Positions 47,194 through 61,126 of a DNA stretch of 64,000 nucleotides are shown in pieces. The stretch covers positions 62,001 to 126,000 of the forward strand of contig JADLHM010000056.1 of assembly GCA_020848745.1 (NCBI GenBank), read 5' to 3'. The notes under the pieces were generated by a model, which did not search any database, was not told where the DNA came from, and worked only from the letters and a program-made list of their open reading frames with translations. Numbering within the stretch: the stretch's first letter is position 1; the number at the start of each line of letters is the position of its first letter. This DNA comes from Deltaproteobacteria bacterium. Lineage in GTDB: Bacteria; Desulfobacterota; Binatia; UTPRO1. Made by a program: the position numbers and the translations under genes.

Positions 47194-50100
47194 TCACGGA
47201 TGGGCTGCGAGGTCCTCCGCCGCAACGTCCGCCGGACCCACCACGCGGCAGTAGAAGAGCTCCGTATTGAGGATGCCAGCCTCAGGCACGTCGCCCCGCG
47301 CGTACTCGACGCGAAAGCCGAGCCGGTCGAGCGCCGCGTCGAGGTCGCACCCGTAGGTCCGATAGGCGAGCGCTGCGTTCGCCTCGTCGTTCGCGTCGCC
47401 GTGGTACTCGGGCTCCAGCACGAACTCGTCGCGCGCAGGGTCCTCGGGATCGTGGACGACCACGCGGACGACCGTCTCGACGCGCGCGCGGTCGTGCGGA
47501 ACGGTGAAGACATAGACGCCGTCCGGCGCGAGGACGCGGCGGATCTCGCGATGCGCGCGCTCGTGCAGCCGCACGTGCTCGAGGACGTCGCTCGTCACGA
47601 CGATGTCGAACGCGCCGTCGGCGAAGGTGAGGCGCTGGAGGTCCTGGTTGCTGCGGCCGTCGCCGAGCGAGGCGCCGAGTGGCTCGCTCGCGCGCAGCGT
47701 CGACGTGTGGACGTGGATCCAGTCGCAGGCCGCGAGGTAGTCGGGGATGGGATACGCGTTCCGCTCGTAGTGGAAGGGGAGCTGCGTGTCGTAGACACGC
47801 AGCCGACGGGTCGAGCGGCGCTGGGCGAGCTCGGCGAGGCTCGACGCTTCGACGCCGGTGAGGTCGCGGATCGCCCGCAGGAGGCCGCGCGCGATCGAGC
47901 GGTAGCGACTCGTCGTCAGGCAGTCCCCGCACGTGAGCGACTCGCGGTAGAGCGCGGGGTCGGTGAAGTAGAACGCGGTCGCGTGGCCGCAGACGTTGCA
48001 GACGCCGCGGCGCAGGTCGTACCCGACGAAGCGTTCCGCGTGTGCCGGAATGCGCGATTCGGCTGTGCGGCGGACGGTCGTTCGGCCCATCCGCAGAAGG
48101 TCGACGAGGCCGTGGCCGAGTGCCGCGTCGGTCGGCTCCGCGGGGCCGTCGCCGTCGCTGTCCCTCGCCGTGCCCGGCGCGGCGGCCAGGTGGACCACGT
48201 CCGGCCGGCGCGACGAGATCTCATGTGCGGTCCGCGGCGTGGCGCAGACGACGAGCTCGGCTTCGCGCAGCATGCGGTCGTGGTTGCGCTGCAGTGTGTC
48301 GGGGTCGATCGGGAAGGTCGCCGGGTCGTCGGTCGCGTCGTAGAGGATCGTGCCGCCGAGCCAACGGAAGGCGGCGAGCGCGTTGTACGCGAAGGTCCAT
48401 ATGACCGGCGCGTGCAAGCGTTCCAGCGTGCCGCGCGGGCCGTGGTAGCGCCAGAGATTCGGCGCGATCCGGTGGAAGCCGACCTGCTCCTCGTGTTCGC
48501 GCCCCCAGCCGCCGTCCTGGAGCACGAGCATCCCGTGGGCGGCGAGCACCGCGGCGATCCGGTCGACCCGACGGGCGTGCCCGGCGACCTCGCGCATGGT
48601 GGGCGGGAACACGACGACCTCGTGGGATGGTACGCCCGCGTCGTCGACGATCCGGCGCAGGCGATCGGTGAGCCGCGCGACGGCCGGGGCGGCGGAGTCG
48701 TCCTGGTGCGGGGTCCACGGCCCCCACTTCTCCTCGAAGGCGCGCCGATTGCGCTCGAAGACCTCGCGATAGCGGGCGTCCTCGAGGCGCTTGAACGACG
48801 CTCCGCCGACGTGATGCACGAACGCGTCCATCGCGACCACGACCCGATAGCCCCGCTGGTGCGCGCGGCGCGCGTAGTCGTCGTCCTCGAACATGCCGAT
48901 CTGGAAGCGCTCGTCGAGCGCCCCGATCTCGTCGAACGCGGTGCGGCGCATGGCCAGACAGAACATCGCGAGCATCATCATGCCGCGCAGGCGGTCGGCG
49001 TGCTCGCGCGTGAAGCGCGCGGCCCACGCGGGCATGTCGACGAGCGAGCCGTAGTCGACGGGTACCTTGGCCTCGTTACCGATCTCGTTCGTGACCGGCC
49101 CGATGAGGCCGACGTCCGGCATGGCGTGCAGGTGGCGGATCAACGTCGAGAGCCAGCCGCGCGTCACGACGGTGTCGTTGTTGAGGAGAACGAGGTACGC
49201 ACCGGTGGCGCGCGCGAGCCCCTGGTTGCAGGCCGCCGCGAACCCGACGTTCCGGTCGTTGGCGATCAGGACGAGGTCCGCGCGCTCCGTAGCGAGCTCT
49301 TCCAGGTAGCGGCGCGTGCCGTCGGTCGACGCGTTGTCGACGACGATCACCTCGTGGTTCGGCCACTCGGTGCGTGCGAACAGGTGCTCGAGGCAGGCGC
49401 GGTTCAGCGCGAGGTTGTCGTAGGTGACGATCACCGTCGACGCCTTCGGGAAGAGGCCAGGGATCCGCGCGGCGAGCTCGTCGTATCGCGCGTGCCACGT
49501 GTTCGCGGCCGCGAAGGCGCGCCGTGCGTCGGCGCGCGTCGCGTCGGCCGGATCGAGGGATGCGAGGATCTGACGCTCGAACTCCTCCGGGGTGTCGGCG
49601 AGCCGCACGAGGTCGCCGAGCAGTCGCATCTCCGGCAGCGACACCGAGACGATCGGCTTCCCGGATGCCAGGATCTCGTAGGCCTTCACCGGATTGGTCG
49701 CTTCGGTGAGTGGCGTACGCTTGAACGGAACCAGCGTGACGTCGAACGTCGCGAGCCAGGACGGCAGATCGGCATAGGGCTGCTCACCCGGGAGTCGCAC
49801 GTTCGGCAGCATCGCGAGACGCGAGACGTCGCCGAGATACGTCGAGCCGACGAGCACGAAGTCCCAGTCCGGTCGGCGCTCCGCCAGGTCCGCCACCAGG
49901 TCGGCGTCGAACCAATCGGCGATCGCACCGTAGAATCCGATGACCGGCCGTCCCCTGTGCGCGGGGCGCGTGCCGGTGGCCGCGAAGTGCTCGAAGTCGC
50001 AGGCGTTACGGAGGAGGAGGACCTGGTCGCGATGACGCCGAGCGCGCTCCGCGAGCACCGGCGACGACACGGTCACGAGGTCGGCTCGGGCGAAGAGCGC

Positions 50101-51963
50101 GTGCTCGTCGGAAACCGCCGCGCCGGTCCACGTCGAGAAACCCGCGTGGTCGTCCATGCAGTCGTAGAGGATCGGCCACGCGAAGCGCTCGCGAGCGAGG
50201 GCGGCGAGCGGCCACCAGAACGGCAGCTCGACGACGGCGAGCGTGGCGCCGAGGTCCCAGTCGACGCGGAGCCGATTCAACGACGCGAAGATCTCGTCCC
50301 GCGCGAGCCCGTCGAGCGCCTCGCTCCACACGTTGCGCTCCGGCCCGGCGAGCGTCACGTGGTGGACGTTCGGCGCCTTCACGGTCACGACGGGCGCCTC
50401 TCCGGGAGGTCCGAAGCGCGGCTCGACGTAGAACACGCGATGGCCCGCAGCGGCGAAGCGCGTCATCAGCTGCTGCGGACGCTGGAAGCGGAAGTCCCAG
50501 TCGATGATCGGGAAGCAGACGACGTCGTAGGTGCCCGGCGGCACCACGACCGGGGTGGGCTCGACGGCGGCCTCCCGCTCGTCACCGCTCGGCCCACCGA
50601 GGAGCCCGAGTCGGCGCGAGGCCGGGAAGAGGTAGTGGTGCTTGAGCACGCCGTAGGCGTGCAGCAGGCGCCAGCCGCGGCTCCGCTTGATGGCGGCGAC
50701 CTCGGCTTCGGCCGACTCCGCGCGGCGTCGGAGGACGTCGACGTCGCGGCTTCGTTGCGTCGCGGCGTCGGAGCGCGGCGCGATCATCTCGACGTCGCGT
50801 CCGAGGAACGTGGCGAGCGTGCGCCACGACTCCTCGCGCTGCTCGAGGCGCGAGCGCAAGCGCTGCGAGACGTGCTCGAGGGCGGTATCATGCCGGTGCT
50901 CCCGGGTTGCGCACGGGCGATGCGGAGCGGCGAGCAGAGCCTCGTAGTCGGCGTCGAGCACCGTGCGCGCGACGGCGGTCCGCGATGCGAGGAGCGCGGC
51001 GAACCCCGCTCTGCCGTCGACCACGCGCTCGATTGCCCGCGTGACGGTCTCCTCGGTGCACGCGTCACCGTCGAGCACGAGATCGGAGCCGAGGAGCTGC
51101 GCATGGCTGCGGAGCGCGGGGTTCGAGCCGATCGCTACCGCGGGGGTGCCGCCGACCGCGGCCAAGACGAGGGCGTGCACGCTCGTCGTGAGCACGACGT
51201 CGCACGAGCCGAGCACGGTTGCCGTCGCGGCGGGTTCGTTCAGGTTGACGACGACGACGTTCGCGACGGCGAGGGCGATCGCGGCGGCGTCGACCGACCG
51301 CGGCACGAGCACCTCGAGTGCACGGCGGGTCGCGAGGCTGCTGACGGCGGCGCCGACGACGCGGAGCCGTTGCGCGTCGTCCGACGGCGAGGGCACGAGG
51401 CCGAGGCGGAGGGGGCGCCGCCGCGGCGGCGGGACGAGCGCGACCTCGGGAACGACGGCGAATGCGGGATCGGCCGTGACGGTGATCGCGCCTGTGAATC
51501 CGGTACTGCGAAGCGCCGCGGCGCTGGCGCCGTCGCGGACGGAGACGTGCGTGGCGAGCGAAGCCAGGACACCGGCGAGCGACTCGCCCGGCGCGGACGG
51601 CGGCGCGAGCCCGACGGCGAAGAGCGCTGTCGGTACGCCCGACGCCACGGCGCGAAGCAGCGCCTGCGTGACGCGTGTCTCGGGTGTGGACGCGCGGAAG
51701 AGGTCCGCGACATCGCCGGCCGCGGTCCACGGCGTTCCGATGGCGGCGACGAGGTCGGCGCGGGCGATCGCCGCCCGAACGCCGGCGTCGTCGCCCGCGT
51801 CGACGATGTCCGCGCCGAGATCGTGAAATGGCGCCGACGCGAAGGCGCAGAGCGACACCGAGACTTCGCCTGAGCGCTCACGGAGCGCGCGGGCGACGAG
51901 GTGTGCCGTTGCGTCCTCGTCGGCGTCACCGATGCCGAATCGGCCGAAGAGTACGATGTGCAT
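47194..51963 (-). CDS. Multidomain glycosyltransferase/methyltransferase (1589 residues)
   Basis: The start MHIVLFGRFGIGD at 51963 is preferred; ATG 51975 adds four residues. In order: a polysaccharide-pyruvyltransferase-like domain (1-330); a coiled-coil segment (about 370-440); and a GT4-like transferase (about 480-830; FRFQRPQQLMTRFAAAGHRV, VIGFYGAIADWF, KAYEILASGKPIVS). Next is a GT2 domain (about 845-1100; STVIVTYDN, VDNASTDGT, LLNNDTVV), followed by a second GT4-like N-terminal half (1110-1290). A Zn-ribbon (CNVCG/CGDC, near 1325) and a SAM methyltransferase (DIVVTSDVLEHVRLH, near 1458) end it. It probably builds a surface glycan; such fusions occur in O-antigen and glycoprotein loci. 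Confidence 0.8.
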   Translation of the reverse strand: MHIVLFGRFGIGDADEDATAHLVARALRERSGEVSVSLCAFASAPFHDLGADIVDAGDDAGVRAAIARADLVAAIGTPWTAAGDVADLFRASTPETRVTQALLRAVASGVPTALFAVGLAPPSAPGESLAGVLASLATHVSVRDGASAAALRSTGFTGAITVTADPAFAVVPEVALVPPPRRRPLRLGLVPSPSDDAQRLRVVGAAVSSLATRRALEVLVPRSVDAAAIALAVANVVVVNLNEPAATATVLGSCDVVLTTSVHALVLAAVGGTPAVAIGSNPALRSHAQLLGSDLVLDGDACTEETVTRAIERVVDGRAGFAALLASRTAVARTVLDADYEALLAAPHRPCATREHRHDTALEHVSQRLRSRLEQREESWRTLATFLGRDVEMIAPRSDAATQRSRDVDVLRRRAESAEAEVAAIKRSRGWRLLHAYGVLKHHYLFPASRRLGLLGGPSGDEREAAVEPTPVVVPPGTYDVVCFPIIDWDFRFQRPQQLMTRFAAAGHRVFYVEPRFGPPGEAPVVTVKAPNVHHVTLAGPERNVWSEALDGLARDEIFASLNRLRVDWDLGATLAVVELPFWWPLAALARERFAWPILYDCMDDHAGFSTWTGAAVSDEHALFARADLVTVSSPVLAERARRHRDQVLLLRNACDFEHFAATGTRPAHRGRPVIGFYGAIADWFDADLVADLAERRPDWDFVLVGSTYLGDVSRLAMLPNVRLPGEQPYADLPSWLATFDVTLVPFKRTPLTEATNPVKAYEILASGKPIVSVSLPEMRLLGDLVRLADTPEEFERQILASLDPADATRADARRAFAAANTWHARYDELAARIPGLFPKASTVIVTYDNLALNRACLEHLFARTEWPNHEVIVVDNASTDGTRRYLEELATERADLVLIANDRNVGFAAACNQGLARATGAYLVLLNNDTVVTRGWLSTLIRHLHAMPDVGLIGPVTNEIGNEAKVPVDYGSLVDMPAWAARFTREHADRLRGMMMLAMFCLAMRRTAFDEIGALDERFQIGMFEDDDYARRAHQRGYRVVVAMDAFVHHVGGASFKRLEDARYREVFERNRRAFEEKWGPWTPHQDDSAAPAVARLTDRLRRIVDDAGVPSHEVVVFPPTMREVAGHARRVDRIAAVLAAHGMLVLQDGGWGREHEEQVGFHRIAPNLWRYHGPRGTLERLHAPVIWTFAYNALAAFRWLGGTILYDATDDPATFPIDPDTLQRNHDRMLREAELVVCATPRTAHEISSRRPDVVHLAAAPGTARDSDGDGPAEPTDAALGHGLVDLLRMGRTTVRRTAESRIPAHAERFVGYDLRRGVCNVCGHATAFYFTDPALYRESLTCGDCLTTSRYRSIARGLLRAIRDLTGVEASSLAELAQRRSTRRLRVYDTQLPFHYERNAYPIPDYLAACDWIHVHTSTLRASEPLGASLGDGRSNQDLQRLTFADGAFDIVVTSDVLEHVRLHERAHREIRRVLAPDGVYVFTVPHDRARVETVVRVVVHDPEDPARDEFVLEPEYHGDANDEANAALAYRTYGCDLDAALDRLGFRVEYARGDVPEAGILNTELFYCRVVGPADVAAEDLAAHP

Positions 51964-52035
51964 GGCTCGAAGCACGCGATGACGAGTCCGTCGCGCGCGT
52001 CCCGTCTATCGGGTGCGCGTGTGGGACGTCAACGT

Positions 52036-52086
52036 TCCGGGATGCGTGTGCTGCTCCGGGATGCGTGTGCTGGGATGCGTGCGTGC
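52036..52086 (+). repeat. Short tandem repeat in a divergent promoter region
   Basis: TCCGGGATGCGTGTGCTG occurs at 52036-52053 and again at 52055-52072, followed by a partial third copy GGGATGCGTGCG. It lies between the starts of the divergent genes at 51963 and 52170 and may affect their transcription or be a slippage product. Confidence 0.85.
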
Positions 52087-52169
52087 GGGGAGTGCGGGCC
52101 GCCGCGGCCGGGTCGCGCGCGCCGCGTCCCTGGGATAGAAGCCCCGCTCTTGCCTGGGGAACGCGCGAC

Positions 52170-53417
52170 ATGACGGGGGACGGTCGGCGCCGCGTGCTCA
52201 TCGTGCCGCCTGGGCCCGAGGGCGGCGTCGGGGACGCTGCGGTCGTCCAGATGCTCGCAAGCGCGGTCCGTGACGCCGGTGTGTCGGACGTCGGGGTGCT
52301 CACCTACGCGGCCGACGAGGATTGGGGGCTCGGGGCTCTTCCGCGGCCTCCGGACTTCGTCGTCGCCCCCTCGTGGCCGTTCGATCGCGCGCGCTGGTCG
52401 ACGGCGACGATCCAGGAGGCGTTTCGTGAGTACGACGACGTGCTCGTCGCGGGCAATGACTGCATCGACGGCGGCTACTCGAACGAGGGGAGCCTCGCGC
52501 TCCTCGATTGCGCCCGTTTCGCGTACGAGCACGGTGCCCGCGTCTCGCTGGTGAACTGCAGCTTCAATCAGCATCCGACGGCGCCCGTGGTGGCCGGACT
52601 CCGAGCACTGCCGCCATCCATCCGCATCTGGCTGCGCGACGCGATCTCGGCGCGGTCCTTCCGGGCGGCCACGTCGCGCCCGGCGTTCCTCGGCGCCGAG
52701 ATCGCCTTCCTCGTCGAGCCGAGCGCCGCCGACGACTCCGTGCCGCTCGCGTGGGTCCGGAGGCACGCGGCGGCGGGGGACCATGTCGTCGCGCTCGTCC
52801 CGAATCCGATGGTCGGGACCGCCGACCCGCTGGGCGCGCCGCAGCGCGATCCCGGTCCGTACGTCGCCATCATCGAGCGGCTGCTGCGTGCTGCCGGCCG
52901 CGCGACCCGGGTCCTCGTGATCCCGAACGACGCACGTCCGGGCGTCGGCGATCTCGAGCTCGCCGCCGCGATCGCGTCGGCGCTCTCGGCCGCGTGGCGT
53001 GACGCTGTGCTGGTCTCGCCGCGGCCGCTGCCCGCCCGGGTGCTCACCGAGACGCTGGGGCACGTCGCCCTCCTGATCGGCGCGCGCTTCCATGCGCTCG
53101 TCATGGCGCTGATCGCGGGCACGCCGGTCGTCGCCCTCGAGTACCAGGACAAGATGCGCGGCGTACTGCGCGAGTGCGGGCTCGAGGCCCTCTGGGTGCC
53201 CTGCGAGCGCGGGCTCGACGTGGAGCGCGTCGTCGCGCGCGCCGACGCGACCCTCGCGCAGGCCGCGGCGCTCCGTGCGGGGATCGCCCGCGCAGTCCCC
53301 GCGATGCGCCGCCGCGCGCGGGCGATGATCGCCGACGTCCTCGCCGGGAGCGGGGCACCCTTTTCATCTCCCCTCCACGAGATCGCGTCGATGGTGATAG
53401 AGATCCCGCGGTCATGA
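52170..53417 (+). CDS. Polysaccharide pyruvyl transferase family protein
   Basis: The product has 415 residues. It begins VLIVPPGPEGGVGDAAVVQML, the Gly-rich nucleotide-like loop of this family. VAGNDCIDGGYSNEGSL and WLRDAISARSF follow. LLIGARFHALVMALIAGTPVVALEYQDKM is the family's C-terminal signature, with His and Glu for the donor. It would add pyruvate to, or otherwise modify, exported sugars. The same domain type forms the first part of the divergent 1589-residue protein, so the two probably act in one glycan pathway. Confidence 0.82.
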   Translation: MTGDGRRRVLIVPPGPEGGVGDAAVVQMLASAVRDAGVSDVGVLTYAADEDWGLGALPRPPDFVVAPSWPFDRARWSTATIQEAFREYDDVLVAGNDCIDGGYSNEGSLALLDCARFAYEHGARVSLVNCSFNQHPTAPVVAGLRALPPSIRIWLRDAISARSFRAATSRPAFLGAEIAFLVEPSAADDSVPLAWVRRHAAAGDHVVALVPNPMVGTADPLGAPQRDPGPYVAIIERLLRAAGRATRVLVIPNDARPGVGDLELAAAIASALSAAWRDAVLVSPRPLPARVLTETLGHVALLIGARFHALVMALIAGTPVVALEYQDKMRGVLRECGLEALWVPCERGLDVERVVARADATLAQAAALRAGIARAVPAMRRRARAMIADVLAGSGAPFSSPLHEIASMVIEIPRS

Positions 53418-53752
53418 TCGCCGTCGCCCGCGACGCGAAGTTCCATATCGGCCAAGTCGTACGGCACCGGATCTATCCGTTCCGTGGCGTGATCTTCGAC
53501 GTCGATCCGGAGTTCGCCAATACGGAGGAATGGTGGCTGGCGATTCCCGAGGACGTCCGCCCCCGGAAAGACCAGCCATACTATCATCTCCTCGCCGAGA
53601 ACGCGGAGACGACGTACGTCGCGTACGTTTCCGAGCAGAACCTGCTCCCGGACGAGACCGGCCGCCCGGTGCGCCATCCGCAGGTGGCAGAGCTCTTCGG
53701 GGAGCTCCGTGACGGCGTCTATCGGCGCAAGGCGACGCACGGCACGCATTGA
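53414..53752 (+). CDS. hspQ: HspQ / hemimethylated-DNA-binding YccV-like protein
   Basis: The product has 112 residues. AKFHIGQVVRHRIYPFRGVIFDVDPEF, then QPYYHLL, TYVAYVSEQNLLPD and HPQVAELF follow the HspQ consensus closely. In enterobacteria HspQ is a small heat-shock factor affecting protein turnover (Lon specificity) and binds hemimethylated DNA in vitro. Its ATG overlaps the stop of the pyruvyltransferase gene by four bases, an unexpected partner. Confidence 0.9.
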   Translation: MIAVARDAKFHIGQVVRHRIYPFRGVIFDVDPEFANTEEWWLAIPEDVRPRKDQPYYHLLAENAETTYVAYVSEQNLLPDETGRPVRHPQVAELFGELRDGVYRRKATHGTH

Positions 53753-53841
53753 GCGGCGGCGGACGGGCGCAGGCGCGCGCCGCCGTGCCGGCGCGCGCGC
53801 CGTGGGTGCAGACGACAACCATCGGCCGGGCATGCGTCCGG

Positions 53842-55050
53842 TCAGTCGCGGTCGATGCGATACCCGCGAAGCTGCGGAATCCGCCACGCCACGACCCCGA
53901 GGACCAGGAGCGACGCCACCCCGCCGCTCACCACCGCGAAGGTCGCGCTCGTGGCCGCGGCGACGAACCCGGATTCCGCCGCGCCGAGCTGGTTCGATGC
54001 GCCGATGAAGAGGAGGTTCACCGCGCTTACGCGGCCGCGGAGCTCGTCGGGGGTCGAGAGCTGGATCGCCGTGCTCCGCATCACGACGCTCACCTGATCG
54101 GCGACGCCGACCAGCACGTAGGCGGCGAGCGAGAGCGGGAACGAGCGCGAGAAGCCGAAGACGATGGTGGCGACGCCGTAGACGCCGACGGCGATCAGCA
54201 GCGCGCGCCCGGCGTGGCGGATCGGCGGCCGCGCGATCAGGACCAGCGAGGTGAGGAGCGCGCCCATCTCGAGCGCCGACGACAGGAGCCCGTAGCCGCG
54301 CGGCCCGACGTGCAGGATCTCGGTCGCGTAGATCGGCAGGAGCGCGGTCGCGCCGCCGAAGATCACCGCGAACATGTCGAGCGTCATGCAACCGAGGATC
54401 ACCGGACGGCTGCGCACGAAGCGCACCCCTTCGCGAATGACCGCGCGGGTCACGCCGCGCCCGCTCGGCGCCGTGGGCGGTGAGGGCAGGAGCGCGAGCA
54501 GGGCGAGCGCGATCGCGATCAGGACGACGTAGGCGCCGTAGGCGGCGCCGATGCCGAGGTCGGCGATCAGGAGGCCGCCGAGCGCGGGTCCGGTCGCGAA
54601 CGCGAGCGCCTGGTTGGTCGACGCGATCGTCGCGACGCGCGGGAAGGCGATGCGCGGCACCAGGCTCGGGAGGAACGCCATACGCGCCGGGCTGTCGAAC
54701 GCGGTCGCGATCGCGGCGGCCGCGACGATGCCGTACAGGAGCCCGAGCGTCACCGTGCCGCGCGCCGTTGCGACCACGAGGACGAGGCCGGCCGCGAGCG
54801 TGAGGATCTGGGCGGTCATCATGATGCGCCGGCGGTCGACGGAGTCGGCGAGCGCGCCGGCGACGAGGGTCAGCGCGAAGGCCGGCAGGAACTGGACGAG
54901 GCCGATCAGGCCGAGGTGGAACGGCGAGCGGGTGAGGTCGAAGACGTGCCACGCGATCGAGGCGCGCAGCATCATCATCGCGGTGCCGGCGCAGAAGCGG
55001 CTGCCGAGATAGACGGCGACGCTGCGGGTGAGGACCTCGGCGAGCCGCAT
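53842..55050 (-). CDS. MFS transporter (EntS-like)
   Basis: The protein has 402 residues and about 12 helices. The family loop between helices 2 and 3 is present as GALADSVDRRRIMMTAQ, and the symmetrical element near the middle reads RGVTRAVIREGVRFVRSRPVIL, typical of the enterobactin-exporter-like branch. The later ADQVSVVMRSTAIQLSTPDELRGRVSAVN is likewise diagnostic. It should export a small organic compound using the proton gradient. It starts three bases after the acylphosphatase stop. Confidence 0.88.
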   Translation of the reverse strand: MRLAEVLTRSVAVYLGSRFCAGTAMMMLRASIAWHVFDLTRSPFHLGLIGLVQFLPAFALTLVAGALADSVDRRRIMMTAQILTLAAGLVLVVATARGTVTLGLLYGIVAAAAIATAFDSPARMAFLPSLVPRIAFPRVATIASTNQALAFATGPALGGLLIADLGIGAAYGAYVVLIAIALALLALLPSPPTAPSGRGVTRAVIREGVRFVRSRPVILGCMTLDMFAVIFGGATALLPIYATEILHVGPRGYGLLSSALEMGALLTSLVLIARPPIRHAGRALLIAVGVYGVATIVFGFSRSFPLSLAAYVLVGVADQVSVVMRSTAIQLSTPDELRGRVSAVNLLFIGASNQLGAAESGFVAAATSATFAVVSGGVASLLVLGVVAWRIPQLRGYRIDRD

Positions 55051-55053
55051 CGG

Positions 55054-55365
55054 TCAGGAGCGGATGCGGAAGCCGGCGAGGTCCGGGCCGGCGGGCTCGG
55101 GCGTCTCGACGACGGCGCGGACGCGTGCGCCCGGGGGGCCCGTCCGGCACCAGTCCGCGAGCGTACGGACCGCCCCCGGGGCGCCCTCGACGAGCGCCTC
55201 GACGCTCCCGTCGGGGAGGTTGCGCACCCAGCCGTCGACGCCAAGCTGCCGCGCCTCCCGCTCGGTCGCGCCGCGGTACCAGACGCCCTGGACGCGTCCG
55301 GTGATGTGAAGCCGGAGGCGAAGACGCGCCGCCGTGGTCCCGTCGTCCGATCCGCGCCGCGTCAC
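55054..55365 (-). CDS. Acylphosphatase
   Basis: The product has 103 residues, with a disordered leader of about 15. GRVQGVWYRGATEREA holds the catalytic Arg and phosphate loop, GWVRNLPDGSVEA the catalytic Asn. It hydrolyses acyl phosphates such as carbamoyl phosphate or 1,3-bisphosphoglycerate. It lies upstream of the MFS gene and is probably cotranscribed. Confidence 0.93.
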   Translation of the reverse strand: MTRRGSDDGTTAARLRLRLHITGRVQGVWYRGATEREARQLGVDGWVRNLPDGSVEALVEGAPGAVRTLADWCRTGPPGARVRAVVETPEPAGPDLAGFRIRS

Positions 55366-55468
55366 GGACGCAGGGTAGCGCGTACGGCGGTCGTCGTCAC
55401 GGCGCGGTGGGACCTCGAGGGAGTCGGATGTTGCCCGGGACGAGCCAGGCCCGCCGGCCGCCGGAACT

Positions 55469-55876
55469 CTACGAGGTCCGTTGCAGCAGGCGCATGCCGG
55501 AGTCGCGGGCCGCGACCTTGTCGAAGGTGTAGACTGTCGTACATCCGGCCGCGATCGACGACTCGTGGATCAGGAAGTCTGCGAAGTCGGCTGTGCCGTC
55601 CCGATAGCCCGCGAGCGCACGCCAGACGGTCTCGGCATTCGCGACGACGAGGGTCCGAGTGTGGAGCAGGGTCTCGACGATCGCGGCGATCTGTCGCCGA
55701 TCGGCGCCGTACAGATCTTCCATGACCCACACGGTTTCCACCAGCGCCACCAATGTGAGGAATCCCGGCGCATCCTCACGCAACGAGTGTTCGAAGAGTC
55801 TGGTGGCCACGGCGGACTGCTGGACGTCGTCCTGCGCGAGATACCGGACGAGCACGTTGGTATCGATGCCGATCAT
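55469..55876 (-). CDS. vapC: PIN-domain toxin VapC
   Basis: The product has 135 residues. The acidic site of PIN ribonucleases is visible: Asp5 (MIGIDTNVLVRY), Glu47 (ALVETVWVM), and Asp97/Asp100 (GTADFADFLI), followed by TVYTFDKVAA. These coordinate Mg for RNA cleavage. The ATG at 55876 overlaps the antitoxin stop by four bases. Confidence 0.92.
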   Translation of the reverse strand: MIGIDTNVLVRYLAQDDVQQSAVATRLFEHSLREDAPGFLTLVALVETVWVMEDLYGADRRQIAAIVETLLHTRTLVVANAETVWRALAGYRDGTADFADFLIHESSIAAGCTTVYTFDKVAARDSGMRLLQRTS

Positions 55877-56106
55877 CGACCGGCGCGCCGTCGTGCCGCC
55901 TCCGTCATCATCTCGACGGTGACGGGCTTTCCGGGTTTCCCGAGGATGCCCTTGAGCGCCGTGATCGATCCGGTCGCGGCTTTGAGGAGGTAGCCATCGG
56001 CCGTCTTCACGAACTCGACGCGGCTTCCGGCGCCGAGGCCGAGCTCTTCGCGAACGGGGGCCGGGATGACGATCTGCCCTTTGGTGCTGACGGTGGCGGT
56101 GGCCAT
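55873..56106 (-). CDS. vapB: AbrB-type antitoxin VapB
   Basis: The product has 77 residues from ATG 56106. The swapped-hairpin AbrB domain is clear: TATVSTKGQIVIPAPVREEL, then LGAGSRVEFVK. The C-terminal half (GKPGKPVTVEMMTEAARRR) should wrap the toxin. It probably represses its own promoter through the palindromes upstream. Confidence 0.92.
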   Translation of the reverse strand: MATATVSTKGQIVIPAPVREELGLGAGSRVEFVKTADGYLLKAATGSITALKGILGKPGKPVTVEMMTEAARRRAGR

Positions 56107-56132
56107 GTCGGATTGCCGTCCCAGCGACTTAC

Positions 56133-56162
56133 TTACGCTGGTAAATCTTACTCTGACGTAAG
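56133..56162. promoter_or_regulatory. Palindromic operator of vapBC
   Basis: Two inverted repeats lie side by side 27-56 bases before the vapB start: TTAC-GCTG-GTAA (56133-56144) and CTTAC-TCTGAC-GTAAG (56147-56162). They are in the most AT-rich patch of the neighbourhood, where the promoter is expected. AbrB-type antitoxins bind such sites together with the toxin. Confidence 0.65.
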
Positions 56163-56258
56163 GGTGTAGGCAAGCGGCGTGAGTTGCGGCCGGGGAGCTC
56201 ATCGCGTTCCCATGCGCCGCGCGAGCGATACCCCGCAACGGGTACGGGTATGCGGTCC

Positions 56259-61058
<4,800 letters not shown>

Positions 61059-61126
61059 TCAGCGGCGACGCGATTCCCCGAACGCATACGACAGGCCGGT
61101 TTCGGCGGGCGCGGTCGGTGGACGAA

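Noticed and set aside
46882..51873. A 1663-codon open frame on the plus strand
   Set aside because: It is antisense to the multidomain glycosyltransferase. Its sequence is charged and low in recognisable domains, as expected of a shadow frame in very GC-rich DNA.
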